Position numbers and translations under genes: made by a program
In this document: one piece after another, positions 1-8,648 of the stretch
How the letters are laid out: each line of letters begins with the position of its first letter
How positions within the stretch are numbered: position 1 is the first letter of the stretch
The notes under the pieces: generated by a model
Database searches by the model: none
Seen by the model: the letters and a program-made list of their open reading frames with translations, nothing else
Told to the model about the DNA's origin: nothing
Origin: Glutamicibacter sp. JL.03c
GTDB lineage: Bacteria; Actinomycetota; Actinomycetes; Actinomycetales; Micrococcaceae
Length of the DNA stretch: 64,000 bases
Assembly (NCBI RefSeq): GCF_025854375.1
Contig: NZ_CP107575.1
Location: 3,100,001 to 3,164,000, forward strand
Direction: 5' to 3'

Positions 1-705
1 TGCGGTGTGGTTGTACAGGGCATGGAAGCGGGCCATGTCCGCGGTGTCCCCCACCTCGATTTCCAGGGTGCTCTTCAGGGCCTTGCGGGTCTCGTTGCGG
101 GTAGTGGCCGAGTAGCTGGCCATCACCTGATCCACGTCCAGCTGGTTGCCTTCTTCATCCTGCAGGGCAACGCGGGCCACGTATTCCGGCTGGCCTGCGC
201 CGAAGTCCAGTCCGACGTCTTCCTTGGTGAAGCCCAGGTCCAGCAGGGCGTCGTTCAGCGCCAAGGCTTGCTCGGAGCTGCTCTTCAGGTCCAGGTCGGC
301 CAGCTGCGCGAAGCCTTCTTTGCCGAGGTTCTTGCGTACTGCCGACGCGGCCCAGGTGCGCACTTCGCGGCCCGGTCCCATTTTCAGCTGGAAGGCGCCA
401 CGGTTCTTGAGGTAGGCAGCCAGCGGGCGGATAACATTTTCTGCGGGGTGGGCCTGGAAATCGATGACCGGGCCGTCGGGGACGTAGGCCAGGGTCTTCT
501 TGATGACCGGGGCTGCGCGGTGCAGCACCAGCGCGGTGCCGACCAGCTCGTCCTGGTCGAAGAATCCGAGGGATTCGCCACGCCAGCCGCCCTTGACGCG
601 GGCCCATTCAGGACGCTGCAGGAAGCTGACGTCGCGGGCGGTTTCAAGAAAGGCTGAGTGTTCGGCGCTGGAAATCGGACGCACGTGCAGGTCGTTGTGG
701 CTCAC
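1..705 (-). CDS. FemAB/FemX-like peptidoglycan bridge aminoacyltransferase (partial)
   Basis: The gene reads leftwards from a GTG at 705 and runs off the window edge, so 235 residues of the N-terminal part are present and the C-terminus is missing. An AGGA about eight bases upstream supports the start. The protein opens MSHNDLHVRPISSAEHSAFL and continues with FLQRPEWARVKGGW, typical of the FemAB family and its GNAT-like fold. Members add amino acids from aminoacyl-tRNA to lipid II to build the interpeptide bridge, at the cytoplasmic face of the membrane. The exact amino acid transferred cannot be told from this half. It is divergent from the copper operon, with the copper operators lying between the two. 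Confidence 0.75.
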   Translation of the reverse strand, partial: MSHNDLHVRPISSAEHSAFLETARDVSFLQRPEWARVKGGWRGESLGFFDQDELVGTALVLHRAAPVIKKTLAYVPDGPVIDFQAHPAENVIRPLAAYLKNRGAFQLKMGPGREVRTWAASAVRKNLGKEGFAQLADLDLKSSSEQALALNDALLDLGFTKEDVGLDFGAGQPEYVARVALQDEEGNQLDVDQVMASYSATTRNETRKALKSTLEIEVGDTADMARFHALYNHTA

Positions 706-751
706 GTGTGAAATCCTATCGTGCTTCCCCTGCTTGTGCGGGGAGATAAGA

Positions 752-801
752 TACCCCCTGGGGGTACTTGACTTTATACCCCCTAGGGGTATTATCGAAG
801 T
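752..801 (+). promoter_or_regulatory. copper-responsive promoter with two CsoR-type operators
   Basis: Two G/C-tract pseudo-palindromes lie here: TACCCCCTGGGGGTA at 752-766 and TACCCCCTAGGGGTA at 777-791. They match the known CsoR operator style. The sequence also shows TTGACT at 768-773 and TATTAT at 790-795 with a 16-bp spacer, so the second operator fills the spacer of the promoter. The expected transcription start falls at about 801-802, on the csoR start codon. The first operator sits nearer the divergent FemAB gene and could also affect it. Confidence 0.75.
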
Positions 802-1131
802 ATGGATACCACCCAGAATCCGGATGCCCAGGCACAGCATCACGGTTATCACGCGGACAAGTCCGCACTGGAACGTCGCCTCAAGCGCATCGAGGGCCAG
901 GTGCGCGGCGTCGCCAAGATGGTCGACGAAGACAAATACTGCATCGACATCCTGACCCAGATTTCTGCCATCAACGCGGCATTGCACAAGGTCAGCGTGC
1001 AACTCATCGATGACCACATCGGCCATTGCGTTGTTGATGCCGCGAAGTCCTCCATCGAAACCGGAGACCCGAGCATCGTCCAGGACAAGATCGCCGAGGC
1101 CACAGCTGCGATCTCCCGACTGGTGCGCTGA
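802..1131 (+). CDS. csoR: CsoR-family copper-sensing transcriptional repressor
   Basis: This 109-residue all-helical DUF156 protein carries the Cu(I) ligand triad as C47, H72 and C76 (contexts DKYCIDI and DHIGHC). The RLKRIEGQVRGV segment is the family hallmark. Family members bind operator DNA as tetramers and release it on binding Cu(I). The operators directly upstream and the chaperone and ATPase genes directly downstream fit an autoregulated copper-efflux operon. There is no ribosome binding site, and the predicted transcription start coincides with the ATG, so the mRNA is probably leaderless. The C-H-C triad argues against the formaldehyde or nickel branches (FrmR, RcnR). Confidence 0.93.
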   Translation: MDTTQNPDAQAQHHGYHADKSALERRLKRIEGQVRGVAKMVDEDKYCIDILTQISAINAALHKVSVQLIDDHIGHCVVDAAKSSIETGDPSIVQDKIAEATAAISRLVR

Positions 1132-1188
1132 GAGCGCCCGGACCCCGAAGTCAGATTCACACAAAATTCATCGAAAGAGAGCAAGATC

Positions 1189-1509
1189 ATGAGCCACAAC
1201 TGCAACTGCGGATGCTCTTCCGAGAACAGCACCAGCGCTACCCGGGGATTGCAGATCACCACGCGTGATCAGGCCACCGCGCTCACCACCCAGACGGAGA
1301 TCAAGATCTCCGGCATGACCTGCGGCCACTGCGTCTCTTCGGTCACCGAAGAGCTCAAGGAATTGGCCGGCGTGCAGCACGTCGACGTCATCCTCGACGC
1401 CCAGGGCGTTTCCACCGCCACCGTCACCGCAACCGAGAAGCTCAGCGAATCGAGCATCCGCGAAGCCATCGACGAGGCCGGTTACACCGTCGAAGCCATC
1501 AACGCCTAG
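1189..1509 (+). CDS. copZ: CopZ-like copper chaperone (HMA domain) with Cys-rich N-terminus
   Basis: This 106-residue cytoplasmic protein has one heavy-metal-associated domain with the Cu(I)-binding motif GMTCGHC (C45 and C48). CopZ proteins carry Cu(I) to the P-type ATPase. It is longer than the usual 68-70 residues because of an N-terminal extension with C5, C7 and C9 (MSHNCNCGC), which may give a second metal site; that is inference. It lies 57 bp after csoR and 57 bp before the probable copA start, in the same direction, so the three genes are likely one transcript. Confidence 0.9.
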   Translation: MSHNCNCGCSSENSTSATRGLQITTRDQATALTTQTEIKISGMTCGHCVSSVTEELKELAGVQHVDVILDAQGVSTATVTATEKLSESSIREAIDEAGYTVEAINA

Positions 1510-1566
1510 CTCCACCAGCCAGGCGCCAAGCCACCAACCAGTGGCAGGAAAGTGCAAGGTAGAACA

Positions 1567-3810
1567 ATGTCTTCCCACGCGCCAGAACACGCGCTGCCCG
1601 AATCACGCACCGTCGACCTGGATATCCAGGGCATGACCTGCGCATCGTGCGTGAACCGGGTTGAACGCAAACTCGGCAAGCTGCCCGGGGTCACCGCCTC
1701 GGTCAACCTCCCCCTGGAGACCGCCAAGGTCCAGGTGCCGCGCGAGGTCAGCGACCAGACGCTGATCAGCACCGTAGAGGCCGCCGGCTACACCGCCACG
1801 CTGAAACAGCCCGCGGCCCATGGACACGAGGACCATGGCGAGCATGCCGGGCATGAGCATCTGGTCCCCAACCACCTGTTGCTGCGTCTGATCATTTCCG
1901 CGGCATTCAGCATCCCGCTGTTCGTGATCTCCATGATCCCGGCAGCCCAGTTCCCGCACTGGGGCTGGGTAGCCTTCGCGCTGGCGACGCCGGTAGTCTT
2001 CTACGGTGCCTGGCCGTTCCACAAGGCCGCGGCGATCAATGCCCGGCACCTCTCGTCCACCATGGACACCCTGGTCTCCCTGGGCGTGCTGGCCGCTTAC
2101 CTGTTCTCGGCCATCCAGCTGATCCTTGATCCGCAGATGACCGCACACACCGGCATGGCGATGAGCGAGCACGCGCTGTACTTCGAAACCGCCGGCGTCG
2201 TGGCCACCTTGCTGCTGCTCGGCCGTTATCTGGAGCATCGCGCCAAGTCTTCGGCCTCGGATGCGCTGAAGTCCCTGCTCAACCTGGGGGCCAAGGATGC
2301 GGTGGTGCTGCGTGATGGCCAAGAGGTCAAGATTCCGGCAGCCCAGCTGCAGGTCGGCGAACACTTCGTGGTGCGCCCGGGCGAGAAGATCGCCACCGAC
2401 GGCACCGTGGTTGAAGGTTCCAGCGCCGTGGATACCTCGCTGCTCACCGGCGAATCGGTGCCGCAGGAGGTCAAGGCCGGCTCCGAAGTCACCGGCGCCA
2501 CCTTGAATACCTCGGGGCGGCTGGTGGTCGAGGCCCAGCGCGTCGGCTCCGCAACGACCCTGGCGCAGATGGGCAAGCTGGTCTCCGAGGCGCAATCCGG
2601 CAAGGCTCCCATCGCCCGGCTGGCGGACCGGATTTCCGCTGTCTTCGTGCCAATTGTTCTGGCCATCGCGCTGCTCACCTTCGTGATCTGGTGGCTGGCG
2701 AGCTCGGATCCGTATCAGGCGTTCAGCGCCGCGGTCGCCGTGCTGGTCATCGCCTGCCCTTGCGCCTTGGGATTGGCGACTCCAATCGGCCTGCTGGTCG
2801 GCACCGGACGGGGCGCCCAGCTGGGCATCTTGATCCGCGGTCCGCAGGTCCTGGAGGACACCCGCAAGCTGGACACCATTGTCCTGGATAAGACCGGCAC
2901 CGTGACCACCGGCGTCATGGCCCACGTGGGGACCTTCCCGGCCGCTGGGGTTGATGCCGATGGAATTCTCGCATTGGCAGCTGCCGTCGAGCACCACTCG
3001 GAACACCCGATCGCCCAGGCCATTGCCCGGGCCGGCGCCCAGCGCGGCCCGCTGGCTGAGGCCACCGATTTCCGTTCGGAACCCGGCGGCGGCGTCATGG
3101 GTGCCGTTGATGGCAAGAAAGTCGTTGTCGGCCGGCCCAGCTGGCTGGAATCCTCGGGAACGGTACTGGATTCCGGGGCGCACGCGCTCTTGTCGGAGGC
3201 CGAGGCGGCCGGAGCCACGGCGATTCTGGTCTCCGTTGACCAGCAGTTCCAGGCCGTCATTTCGGTTGCGGACCAGATCAAGGACTCGTCCGCGGCGGCC
3301 ATTGCCCAGTTGCAGGAACGCGGCCTGCGGGTGGTCCTGCTGACCGGGGATAACCTGTCGGTGGCAACGAAGGTGGCGGCCAAGGTCGGCATCGATCCGC
3401 AGGATGTGTTCGCCGGGGTCTTCCCCGCAGATAAGGCCAAGGCCATTTCCTCCCTGCAGGATCAGGGCAAGGTGGTGGCCATGGTGGGCGATGGCGTCAA
3501 CGACGCTCCCGCCCTGGCCCAGGCCGATCTGGGCATCGCCATGGGGTCAGGCACCGACGTGGCGATCGAGGCCGCCGACATCACGTTGATGGGCAATGAC
3601 CTGCATCAGGTCAGCGCCGCCATTGATCTCTCGGCCAAGACCTTGGCCACGATCAAGATGAACCTCTTCTGGGCTTTCGCCTACAACACCGCCGGCATCC
3701 CGATCGCGGCCTTGGGTTTGCTCAATCCGATGATTGCTGGCGCCGCCATGGCGGCCAGCTCGGTCTTGGTCGTCGCCAATTCGCTGCGCCTTCGCAGCTT
3801 TGGCAGGTAG
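1567..3810 (+). CDS. copA: copper-exporting P1B-type ATPase CopA
   Basis: The protein of 747 residues has one N-terminal HMA domain (GMTCASC, C25 and C28), a His-rich linker near residues 84-100, and eight expected membrane helices. The membrane metal site is C397-P398-C399. The phosphorylated aspartate is D441 in DKTGT, the nucleotide-binding HP motif is in EHPIAQAIA, and GDGVND lies at 641-646. These are the Cu(I)-exporter features of the P1B-1 group. ATG 1567 is preferred over an in-frame GTG at 1552 because AAGG at 1556-1559 is spaced correctly for it. It exports Cu(I) from the cytoplasm, ATP-driven, receiving metal from the upstream chaperone. Confidence 0.94.
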   Translation: MSSHAPEHALPESRTVDLDIQGMTCASCVNRVERKLGKLPGVTASVNLPLETAKVQVPREVSDQTLISTVEAAGYTATLKQPAAHGHEDHGEHAGHEHLVPNHLLLRLIISAAFSIPLFVISMIPAAQFPHWGWVAFALATPVVFYGAWPFHKAAAINARHLSSTMDTLVSLGVLAAYLFSAIQLILDPQMTAHTGMAMSEHALYFETAGVVATLLLLGRYLEHRAKSSASDALKSLLNLGAKDAVVLRDGQEVKIPAAQLQVGEHFVVRPGEKIATDGTVVEGSSAVDTSLLTGESVPQEVKAGSEVTGATLNTSGRLVVEAQRVGSATTLAQMGKLVSEAQSGKAPIARLADRISAVFVPIVLAIALLTFVIWWLASSDPYQAFSAAVAVLVIACPCALGLATPIGLLVGTGRGAQLGILIRGPQVLEDTRKLDTIVLDKTGTVTTGVMAHVGTFPAAGVDADGILALAAAVEHHSEHPIAQAIARAGAQRGPLAEATDFRSEPGGGVMGAVDGKKVVVGRPSWLESSGTVLDSGAHALLSEAEAAGATAILVSVDQQFQAVISVADQIKDSSAAAIAQLQERGLRVVLLTGDNLSVATKVAAKVGIDPQDVFAGVFPADKAKAISSLQDQGKVVAMVGDGVNDAPALAQADLGIAMGSGTDVAIEAADITLMGNDLHQVSAAIDLSAKTLATIKMNLFWAFAYNTAGIPIAALGLLNPMIAGAAMAASSVLVVANSLRLRSFGR

Positions 3811-3836
3811 CTGCCAGCCCTCCCGGCGATGAACCA

Positions 3837-3892
3837 GCGCAGAAATGGCGTGGACACGAGAACCAGTTCTCGTGTCCACGCCATTTCTGCGC
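3837..3892. terminator. 26-bp perfect hairpin after copA
   Basis: Arms 3837-3862 and 3867-3892 are exact reverse complements with a four-base CCAG loop. The element starts 26 bases after the copA stop. There is no clear T tract on the + side, so it may act as a transcript-end stabiliser or as a terminator through stem strength alone. The length and perfection are well beyond the other hairpins in this window. Confidence 0.7.
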
Positions 3893-4318
3893 GTGCGATT
3901 TGCATCACATCGAACCTTCTGCGCATAATGTGATGGAGGTCACCATGAGTGCGCGAAGGGCGAGACCCGCCCTCGCCATGGACTGGCGACGCAGGAACAG
4001 GCTTGGCCCAGTAGTCGGGTTCAAGCAGCAGCTCTCTGGTCGCTTCGCAGATCACCAAGCTGCATGGGTGGCCATCGGTCCCAGCGCAACGAGCTGGCCT
4101 TGCCTTTCCGGGGCACGGCGGATCAGTCGCTCTTGGCAAAGTAAGTTGCCATGCGCCACGCCATCCTCCTGGAAGGCAGCCAGCTCGAGTGCCGCTGGGC
4201 CCAGATCAGCCTCCGCGTCCGGCACATCCGGCAGGCGTCTGCCGTTTGCCTGCTGATCTGTGTGACTCCCTCCTGCGCGCTGCCGCCTGGGTCGTGGAGT
4301 CAGCAGCCGGGCGTGGTT
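3893..4318. other. 425-bp stretch with no convincing gene; possible decayed ORF on the minus strand
   Basis: Nothing here passes as an intact gene. On the minus strand a frame ending in TGA near 4058 reads LGPAALELAAFQEDGVAHGN, and a second minus frame just beyond reads CEATRELLLEPDYWAKPVPA. Both look protein-like but lie in different frames, and neither has a convincing start and ribosome site. A frameshifted remnant of a small gene is possible. I could not assign a family. Confidence 0.25.
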
Positions 4319-5347
4319 TCAGCGCTCACACCGGCGTGAGGCCAGCGCCCCGATGAGGATGCTCTGCACCGCCCCCACCCCGGCGCCCAGCGCGGTCATG
4401 GCCACGCGGTCAACGAGCAGGCTGGCAACGGGTTCAGGACTGACCAGATGGACCATGGACAAGGCGGTGACGGTCACGAAAACCATCCCGAGGGCGTAAT
4501 TGCGCAAGATCACCAGCTCGATGCAGACCTGGCAGGCAATCGCCGCCACCAGGATGACCCAAATCGGCGGATCGAACACCAGCACGCTTGCGGCCAGCAG
4601 CACACCGACACACGTGCCGACGCTGCGCTGCAGTCCCCGGGCCACCCGGGCATAGGCATCGACTCCCGTTACGGCCGCTATTGCCCCGAGGCTGGCCCAG
4701 TACCAATGGCCGTCGCCGAGCAGTGCGGCGGCCATCCCGGCCAGCAGCACGCCCACTGCCATGTGCACCGAGGCGCTCACGGCCCGGGGCCCGGGCGCCC
4801 AGGTGAAGCCCGCGCGCAGCGTGTGGCCGAGATTGGCCCGGCGTAGCGAGAGCCCCAGCATGAACACCAGGCTGAAGAGCATCGTTCCGCCGCCCACGAG
4901 CAGCACCCCGAGGAAGGACGAGCTTGTGGCCGGGATGGTGATGCAGGCGCCCCCGGCGAAGACCGCAAAAGTCGGGCCAGGGGGCATCCAGCCGGCGGCC
5001 TGCGAAACGTAGTTCGCACCGAACCCAATCGCCCCGAGCACCAGCGCGCAGATGATGAAGGGCGCATGGATCATCGAGAAATAGGTTCCCAGCAGCATGG
5101 AGGCCACCTGCACCAGCCCTACCGAAAGCTGCTGCCAGAATCGTGGCGCGTAAGCAGAGTAGCGCCCGAAGACCGCACCGAAAGCTCCAAAGGCCGCATA
5201 CATCGCCCAGTCCAGGTGGCCGCCGACGGCGACCAGCACCAGCGGAACACCGAGGGCGATAGCGGACTTGGCGGCCGGAATCACCGAAGGCCGCGGCGGG
5301 GCCACCACCACGGCCCGGGTGAGCACCTCTTGGACATGCCGTTTCAT
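4319..5347 (-). CDS. FUSC-family integral membrane protein (aromatic-acid efflux type)
   Basis: This 342-residue protein is nearly all hydrophobic helices, in two blocks of about five to six, around a central loop near residues 165-185. That is the fusaric-acid-resistance (FUSC) layout, though shorter than the 650-700 residue AaeB-type proteins. Family members export aromatic acids or similar toxic compounds; the substrate here is unknown. Its ATG overlaps the stop of the upstream marR gene by four bases, so the two are translationally coupled and the regulator probably controls this transporter. Confidence 0.75.
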   Translation of the reverse strand: MKRHVQEVLTRAVVVAPPRPSVIPAAKSAIALGVPLVLVAVGGHLDWAMYAAFGAFGAVFGRYSAYAPRFWQQLSVGLVQVASMLLGTYFSMIHAPFIICALVLGAIGFGANYVSQAAGWMPPGPTFAVFAGGACITIPATSSSFLGVLLVGGGTMLFSLVFMLGLSLRRANLGHTLRAGFTWAPGPRAVSASVHMAVGVLLAGMAAALLGDGHWYWASLGAIAAVTGVDAYARVARGLQRSVGTCVGVLLAASVLVFDPPIWVILVAAIACQVCIELVILRNYALGMVFVTVTALSMVHLVSPEPVASLLVDRVAMTALGAGVGAVQSILIGALASRRCER

Positions 5348-5796
5348 GCGCCCGCCCGGCCTTCCTGGGTGGCGACCAGCTGGAGCAGCGAGCGCAGGGC
5401 CTGCTGCTGCTGGGCATCCAGCGCACCAAAGACCTCTGCCTCGCTGCGTTCGGCCGCGGCCGTGGCCCGGGCGGTGAATTCCTTGCCCGCCTCGGTCAGG
5501 CTGATGATCTTGCGGCGGCGATCCAGCCGGTCGACGCTGCGCTCGAGGATCTGCCGGTCGGCGAGCTCATCAAGGTAGGCCACGAGGTGGCCGCGGTTCA
5601 GCTGGGAGCGTTTGGCCAGTTCATGTTGCGCCATCGGCCCGAATTCGGCCAGTGCGCAGACAACCATGAAGTGGTTGCGGGTCAAGGACTCCGATTCCAT
5701 GAGTTCGGTCAGCTCCCGGGTGCCGATGCGTCCGGCACGGGATGTCAGATAGCTCAGGGAGTTCCATTGGAACTGCGGAATCAAGAAGTCGCTCAT
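5344..5796 (-). CDS. MarR-family transcriptional regulator
   Basis: This 150-residue winged-helix regulator has the recognition helix region QHELAKRSQLNRGHLVAYLD and the wing DRLDRRRKIISLTEAGKE, the two MarR hallmarks. MarR proteins act as dimeric repressors released by phenolic or other small ligands. It is co-transcribed with, and overlaps, the FUSC transporter gene, so it is likely the local repressor. The start is odd: GGAGG lies immediately before the ATG (one intervening base), too close for normal use, and no better in-frame start exists because a TGA lies four codons upstream. Confidence 0.85.
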   Translation of the reverse strand: MSDFLIPQFQWNSLSYLTSRAGRIGTRELTELMESESLTRNHFMVVCALAEFGPMAQHELAKRSQLNRGHLVAYLDELADRQILERSVDRLDRRRKIISLTEAGKEFTARATAAAERSEAEVFGALDAQQQQALRSLLQLVATQEGRAGA

Positions 5797-5856
5797 CCCT
5801 CCAAAATATCAATTCATGGGGAAACAATTTCCTACGGAGTCATTTTTTGGCGCAAC

Positions 5857-7407
5857 TCACACCGAAGTAGCGTTCAGGGTTTGCTCCAATTCGAGATCAT
5901 TGAGCATGAACCTGGCCCCTTGCTCACCGATCAAGATGGACGGCGCGTTGGTGTTGCCGGTAGTAATCTTCGGCATGATCGAGGCATCAATGACCCGCAG
6001 CCCACGAAGACCGCGCACCTTGAGCTCGGGATCCACCACGGCTTTCCCATCGATTCCCATGGCACAGGTACCGACCTGATGGTGGTAGGTCACCGCGTTA
6101 TTGCGAATGTACTCTTCCAGCTGCGCATCATCCTGGACTTCAGGCCCGGGATAGATTTCCTGCGCGCCCCAGGCTCCGGCAAGGGCATCCTGCTGGACCA
6201 TCTGGCGGCACTGCTTGATGGAGAAAAGGAACGCTTCCATGTCGCGCCGGTCGGCCAGGGCGTTCAAATCGATATTCACTGGATCATCCAGGCCCGGTCC
6301 GCTGAGCGTGAGTTCGCCTCGGCTATACGGGGTGACAATTCCCGAATGCAAGGTGAATGCGGTGCCATCAACCGGTTCCATGCCCGGCGAATACATTGGC
6401 ACGGCGAAGAAGATCGGCTGGGTATCAGGAATCTCGAGATCCTCCCGGGACTTCGCAAAGAGGTGCGACTGCGAAACCGAGACACCTTGGCGCGGGGCCG
6501 GGATATCCCGCGTGGTCGTTGTGGCGATCACCGGGGCCAAAAGGTGATCGTGCAGATTCTTGCCCACGCCCGGCAGATCATGAACGGCCTGCACTCCGGC
6601 TTCCTGCAGTTCGGCCGCCGGGCCGATACCCGAACGCAACAGGATCTGCGGGGAACCCAAGGCGCCTGCGCTGAGCACCACATGATCCGCGGTCAGCTGG
6701 TGCATCTGCCCATCTTGCCGGTAGTTGACCCCGGTGACCGCGCCGTCCTCGACTATCACCGAGTGCACTTCTGCCCCGGTAATAATGGTGGCTTGCCCGC
6801 GCACCGGCTTCAGGTACGCCTTCCAGGTATTGATCCGCTGCCCGTCAACGATATTGACCTGCTCCTTGGAGACGCCATCGAGCGTCCCGGAGTTGTAGTC
6901 GGGATTGAAGGGAACACCGGATTCTTCGGCCGCCTTGATAATCGAGGCGTGGATCTCATCGAGCTGGTAGTCATTGTCCACCGGGATGGGCCCGCCGGTA
7001 CCGTGGACAGCGCTGCCGCCTCCGGAGAAATCCTCGATGTCCCGGTAGACCGGCAAGACCTTGTCCCACGCCCACTCAGGACCGCAGTCCTGGGCCCAGC
7101 CATCGAAGTCCTGCTGCGCGCATCGAACCCAGATGGTCGCGTTCAAGGCATGGGAACCGCCCAGGACCTTGCCGCGCGGCAGGTGCACCTTCTTGCCAGC
7201 GGTGCCCTCCATGGGCGTGGTGTAGTAGTCCCAGTCGTCCGGGCTGTGCCACAATTCGCCCAGCCGGGACAGGTCGTGGATGGCGGGATTGGTGTCTTCT
7301 CCCCCGGCCTCGAACACGGTCACATCGGCGCCGGCATCGATCAACCGGCGGGCAACCACCGATCCTGCCGAACCAGCACCGACCACAATGACAGATACCT
7401 TGCCCAC
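5857..7407 (-). CDS. GMC-family FAD-dependent oxidoreductase (choline dehydrogenase-like)
   Basis: The 516-residue protein starts with a dinucleotide-binding fold (VIVVGAGSAGSVVARRL, residues 6-22). It carries the GMC signatures PRGKVLGGSHALN and GALGSPQILLRSGIGP, and ends with the catalytic pair H443 (YHHQVGTCAMG) and Asn 485/487 (GNTNAPS). GMC enzymes oxidise alcohols such as choline, glycols or sugars. Without a betaine-aldehyde dehydrogenase or choline transporter beside it, the substrate stays open. The GTG start at 7407 follows a GCAGG. It lies 60 bp upstream of marR on the same strand. Confidence 0.87.
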   Translation of the reverse strand: MGKVSVIVVGAGSAGSVVARRLIDAGADVTVFEAGGEDTNPAIHDLSRLGELWHSPDDWDYYTTPMEGTAGKKVHLPRGKVLGGSHALNATIWVRCAQQDFDGWAQDCGPEWAWDKVLPVYRDIEDFSGGGSAVHGTGGPIPVDNDYQLDEIHASIIKAAEESGVPFNPDYNSGTLDGVSKEQVNIVDGQRINTWKAYLKPVRGQATIITGAEVHSVIVEDGAVTGVNYRQDGQMHQLTADHVVLSAGALGSPQILLRSGIGPAAELQEAGVQAVHDLPGVGKNLHDHLLAPVIATTTTRDIPAPRQGVSVSQSHLFAKSREDLEIPDTQPIFFAVPMYSPGMEPVDGTAFTLHSGIVTPYSRGELTLSGPGLDDPVNIDLNALADRRDMEAFLFSIKQCRQMVQQDALAGAWGAQEIYPGPEVQDDAQLEEYIRNNAVTYHHQVGTCAMGIDGKAVVDPELKVRGLRGLRVIDASIMPKITTGNTNAPSILIGEQGARFMLNDLELEQTLNATSV

Positions 7408-7549
7408 GGCAAACCTGCTTCCCCTATTTCCGGCGGCCCGCCTCGGTGTGGACCGCGAATCCTAGGATTCAGTGTGCCGTGGATCACAGGAAGAATATTG
7501 CCATTGCGTGCAGCGTCATTGCCATCGAGCGCACAGGACGCCGCGGTGA

Positions 7550-8527
7550 TCACTGCCCTTTGCGCAAGGCCCGCAGTTCGTCAACACGCACCAGCACCAC
7601 GCCAGCGACAATCAGCAGGCCGCCAAAGAGCTGCACCAGTCCCGGCAATTCCGAGAGCAGCAACCACGCCCAGAGCACCGCGAACAATACCTCGGTCAGC
7701 GAGATGAAACTGGCCACCTTGGAGCCCAATGCCCGTGCCGCCATCACCCCGGTGGTGTAGGAGAACACCGTGGCGATCATGATCAGCCCGACCAGGGCAG
7801 CCCACCAAGGAGTCTGGAATCCGGCGAAGGATCCGCTGCCTGCGGCAAAGGTCATCGGGAGGATTCCCGAGGCGCCTACCAGCAGCATCGTGATGGCCCC
7901 TACGGCCATGCCGCCTGCGGAGAGCATGATCGGCGGCAGCGCCCCGTCGACCTTGGCGCTGATGAAGAAGTAGACGGTCAGCCCGACGGCCGCCCCGAGA
8001 CCCCAGAGGACTCCAATCGGATCAATTTTTGAAGTTCCGGTCAGATCCAGCACAGCGATCAAGCCCAGCAGGGACAACAGCGTCCCGGCTATGGTGGCTG
8101 CCGAGGGCCGCTTCTGATGCCGCACCCACAGCACCAGGACGATAAGCACCGGAGCCAGATACTCAAGCAACAGTGCCACACCCACATCCAGCCGCTGCAC
8201 GGCCAAGAAGTAGCACAACTGGCAGGCTCCCACGCCAAAGAGGCCAAAGAGCAGAATCGACAGCCAATTGGTGCGCACCAGCACCCATCGTCCACGCATC
8301 GCCAGAACAGCCGGGATGGCCAGCACTACTGCTGCCCCGGCCATGCGCGCGGCGACCGCTGCGGTCGGGCTCCAGCCTGCTTCGAACAGGCCCCTGGCAA
8401 AGGAACCGGAAATTCCAAAGGCCGCTGAGGAGGCCAAGGCAATCCAGATTCCCCTGGCTTGGCTGCCGCCGTGCGCTGGTAGTTCCCGGGCGCCTGCAGG
8501 CAACTGCGAGCCGGTGGTTTCGCTCAT
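7550..8527 (-). CDS. EamA/RhaT-family drug/metabolite transporter
   Basis: This 325-residue protein has ten predicted membrane helices formed by two EamA repeats, the first starting near residue 27 (IALASSAAFGISGSFARGLF) and the second near residue 175. DMT-superfamily members of this size usually export amino acids or other metabolites; the substrate cannot be read from sequence. It is divergent from the CGNR gene at 8649 with a 121-bp gap that must hold both promoters. Confidence 0.82.
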   Translation of the reverse strand: MSETTGSQLPAGARELPAHGGSQARGIWIALASSAAFGISGSFARGLFEAGWSPTAAVAARMAGAAVVLAIPAVLAMRGRWVLVRTNWLSILLFGLFGVGACQLCYFLAVQRLDVGVALLLEYLAPVLIVLVLWVRHQKRPSAATIAGTLLSLLGLIAVLDLTGTSKIDPIGVLWGLGAAVGLTVYFFISAKVDGALPPIMLSAGGMAVGAITMLLVGASGILPMTFAAGSGSFAGFQTPWWAALVGLIMIATVFSYTTGVMAARALGSKVASFISLTEVLFAVLWAWLLLSELPGLVQLFGGLLIVAGVVLVRVDELRALRKGQ

Positions 8528-8648
8528 GGGTGTGGATGTCTTTCACGAAGAATTCAAAGCCCCGCACAAGGGGCAACAATGCCTATGGGCATGACGATAC
8601 GGTTAGGCTTGAGAGGCAGTCAATCCACCCCTCGCCCAGGAACGAATT

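Noticed and set aside
1603-3183. A 526-codon minus-strand frame opposite copA
   Set aside because: Antisense shadow of a clear P-type ATPase gene, with no start or domain of its own.
5857-7707. A 706-codon open frame on the plus strand opposite the GMC oxidoreductase gene
   Set aside because: It has no family features and mirrors the codon bias of the real minus-strand gene, which carries all GMC motifs.
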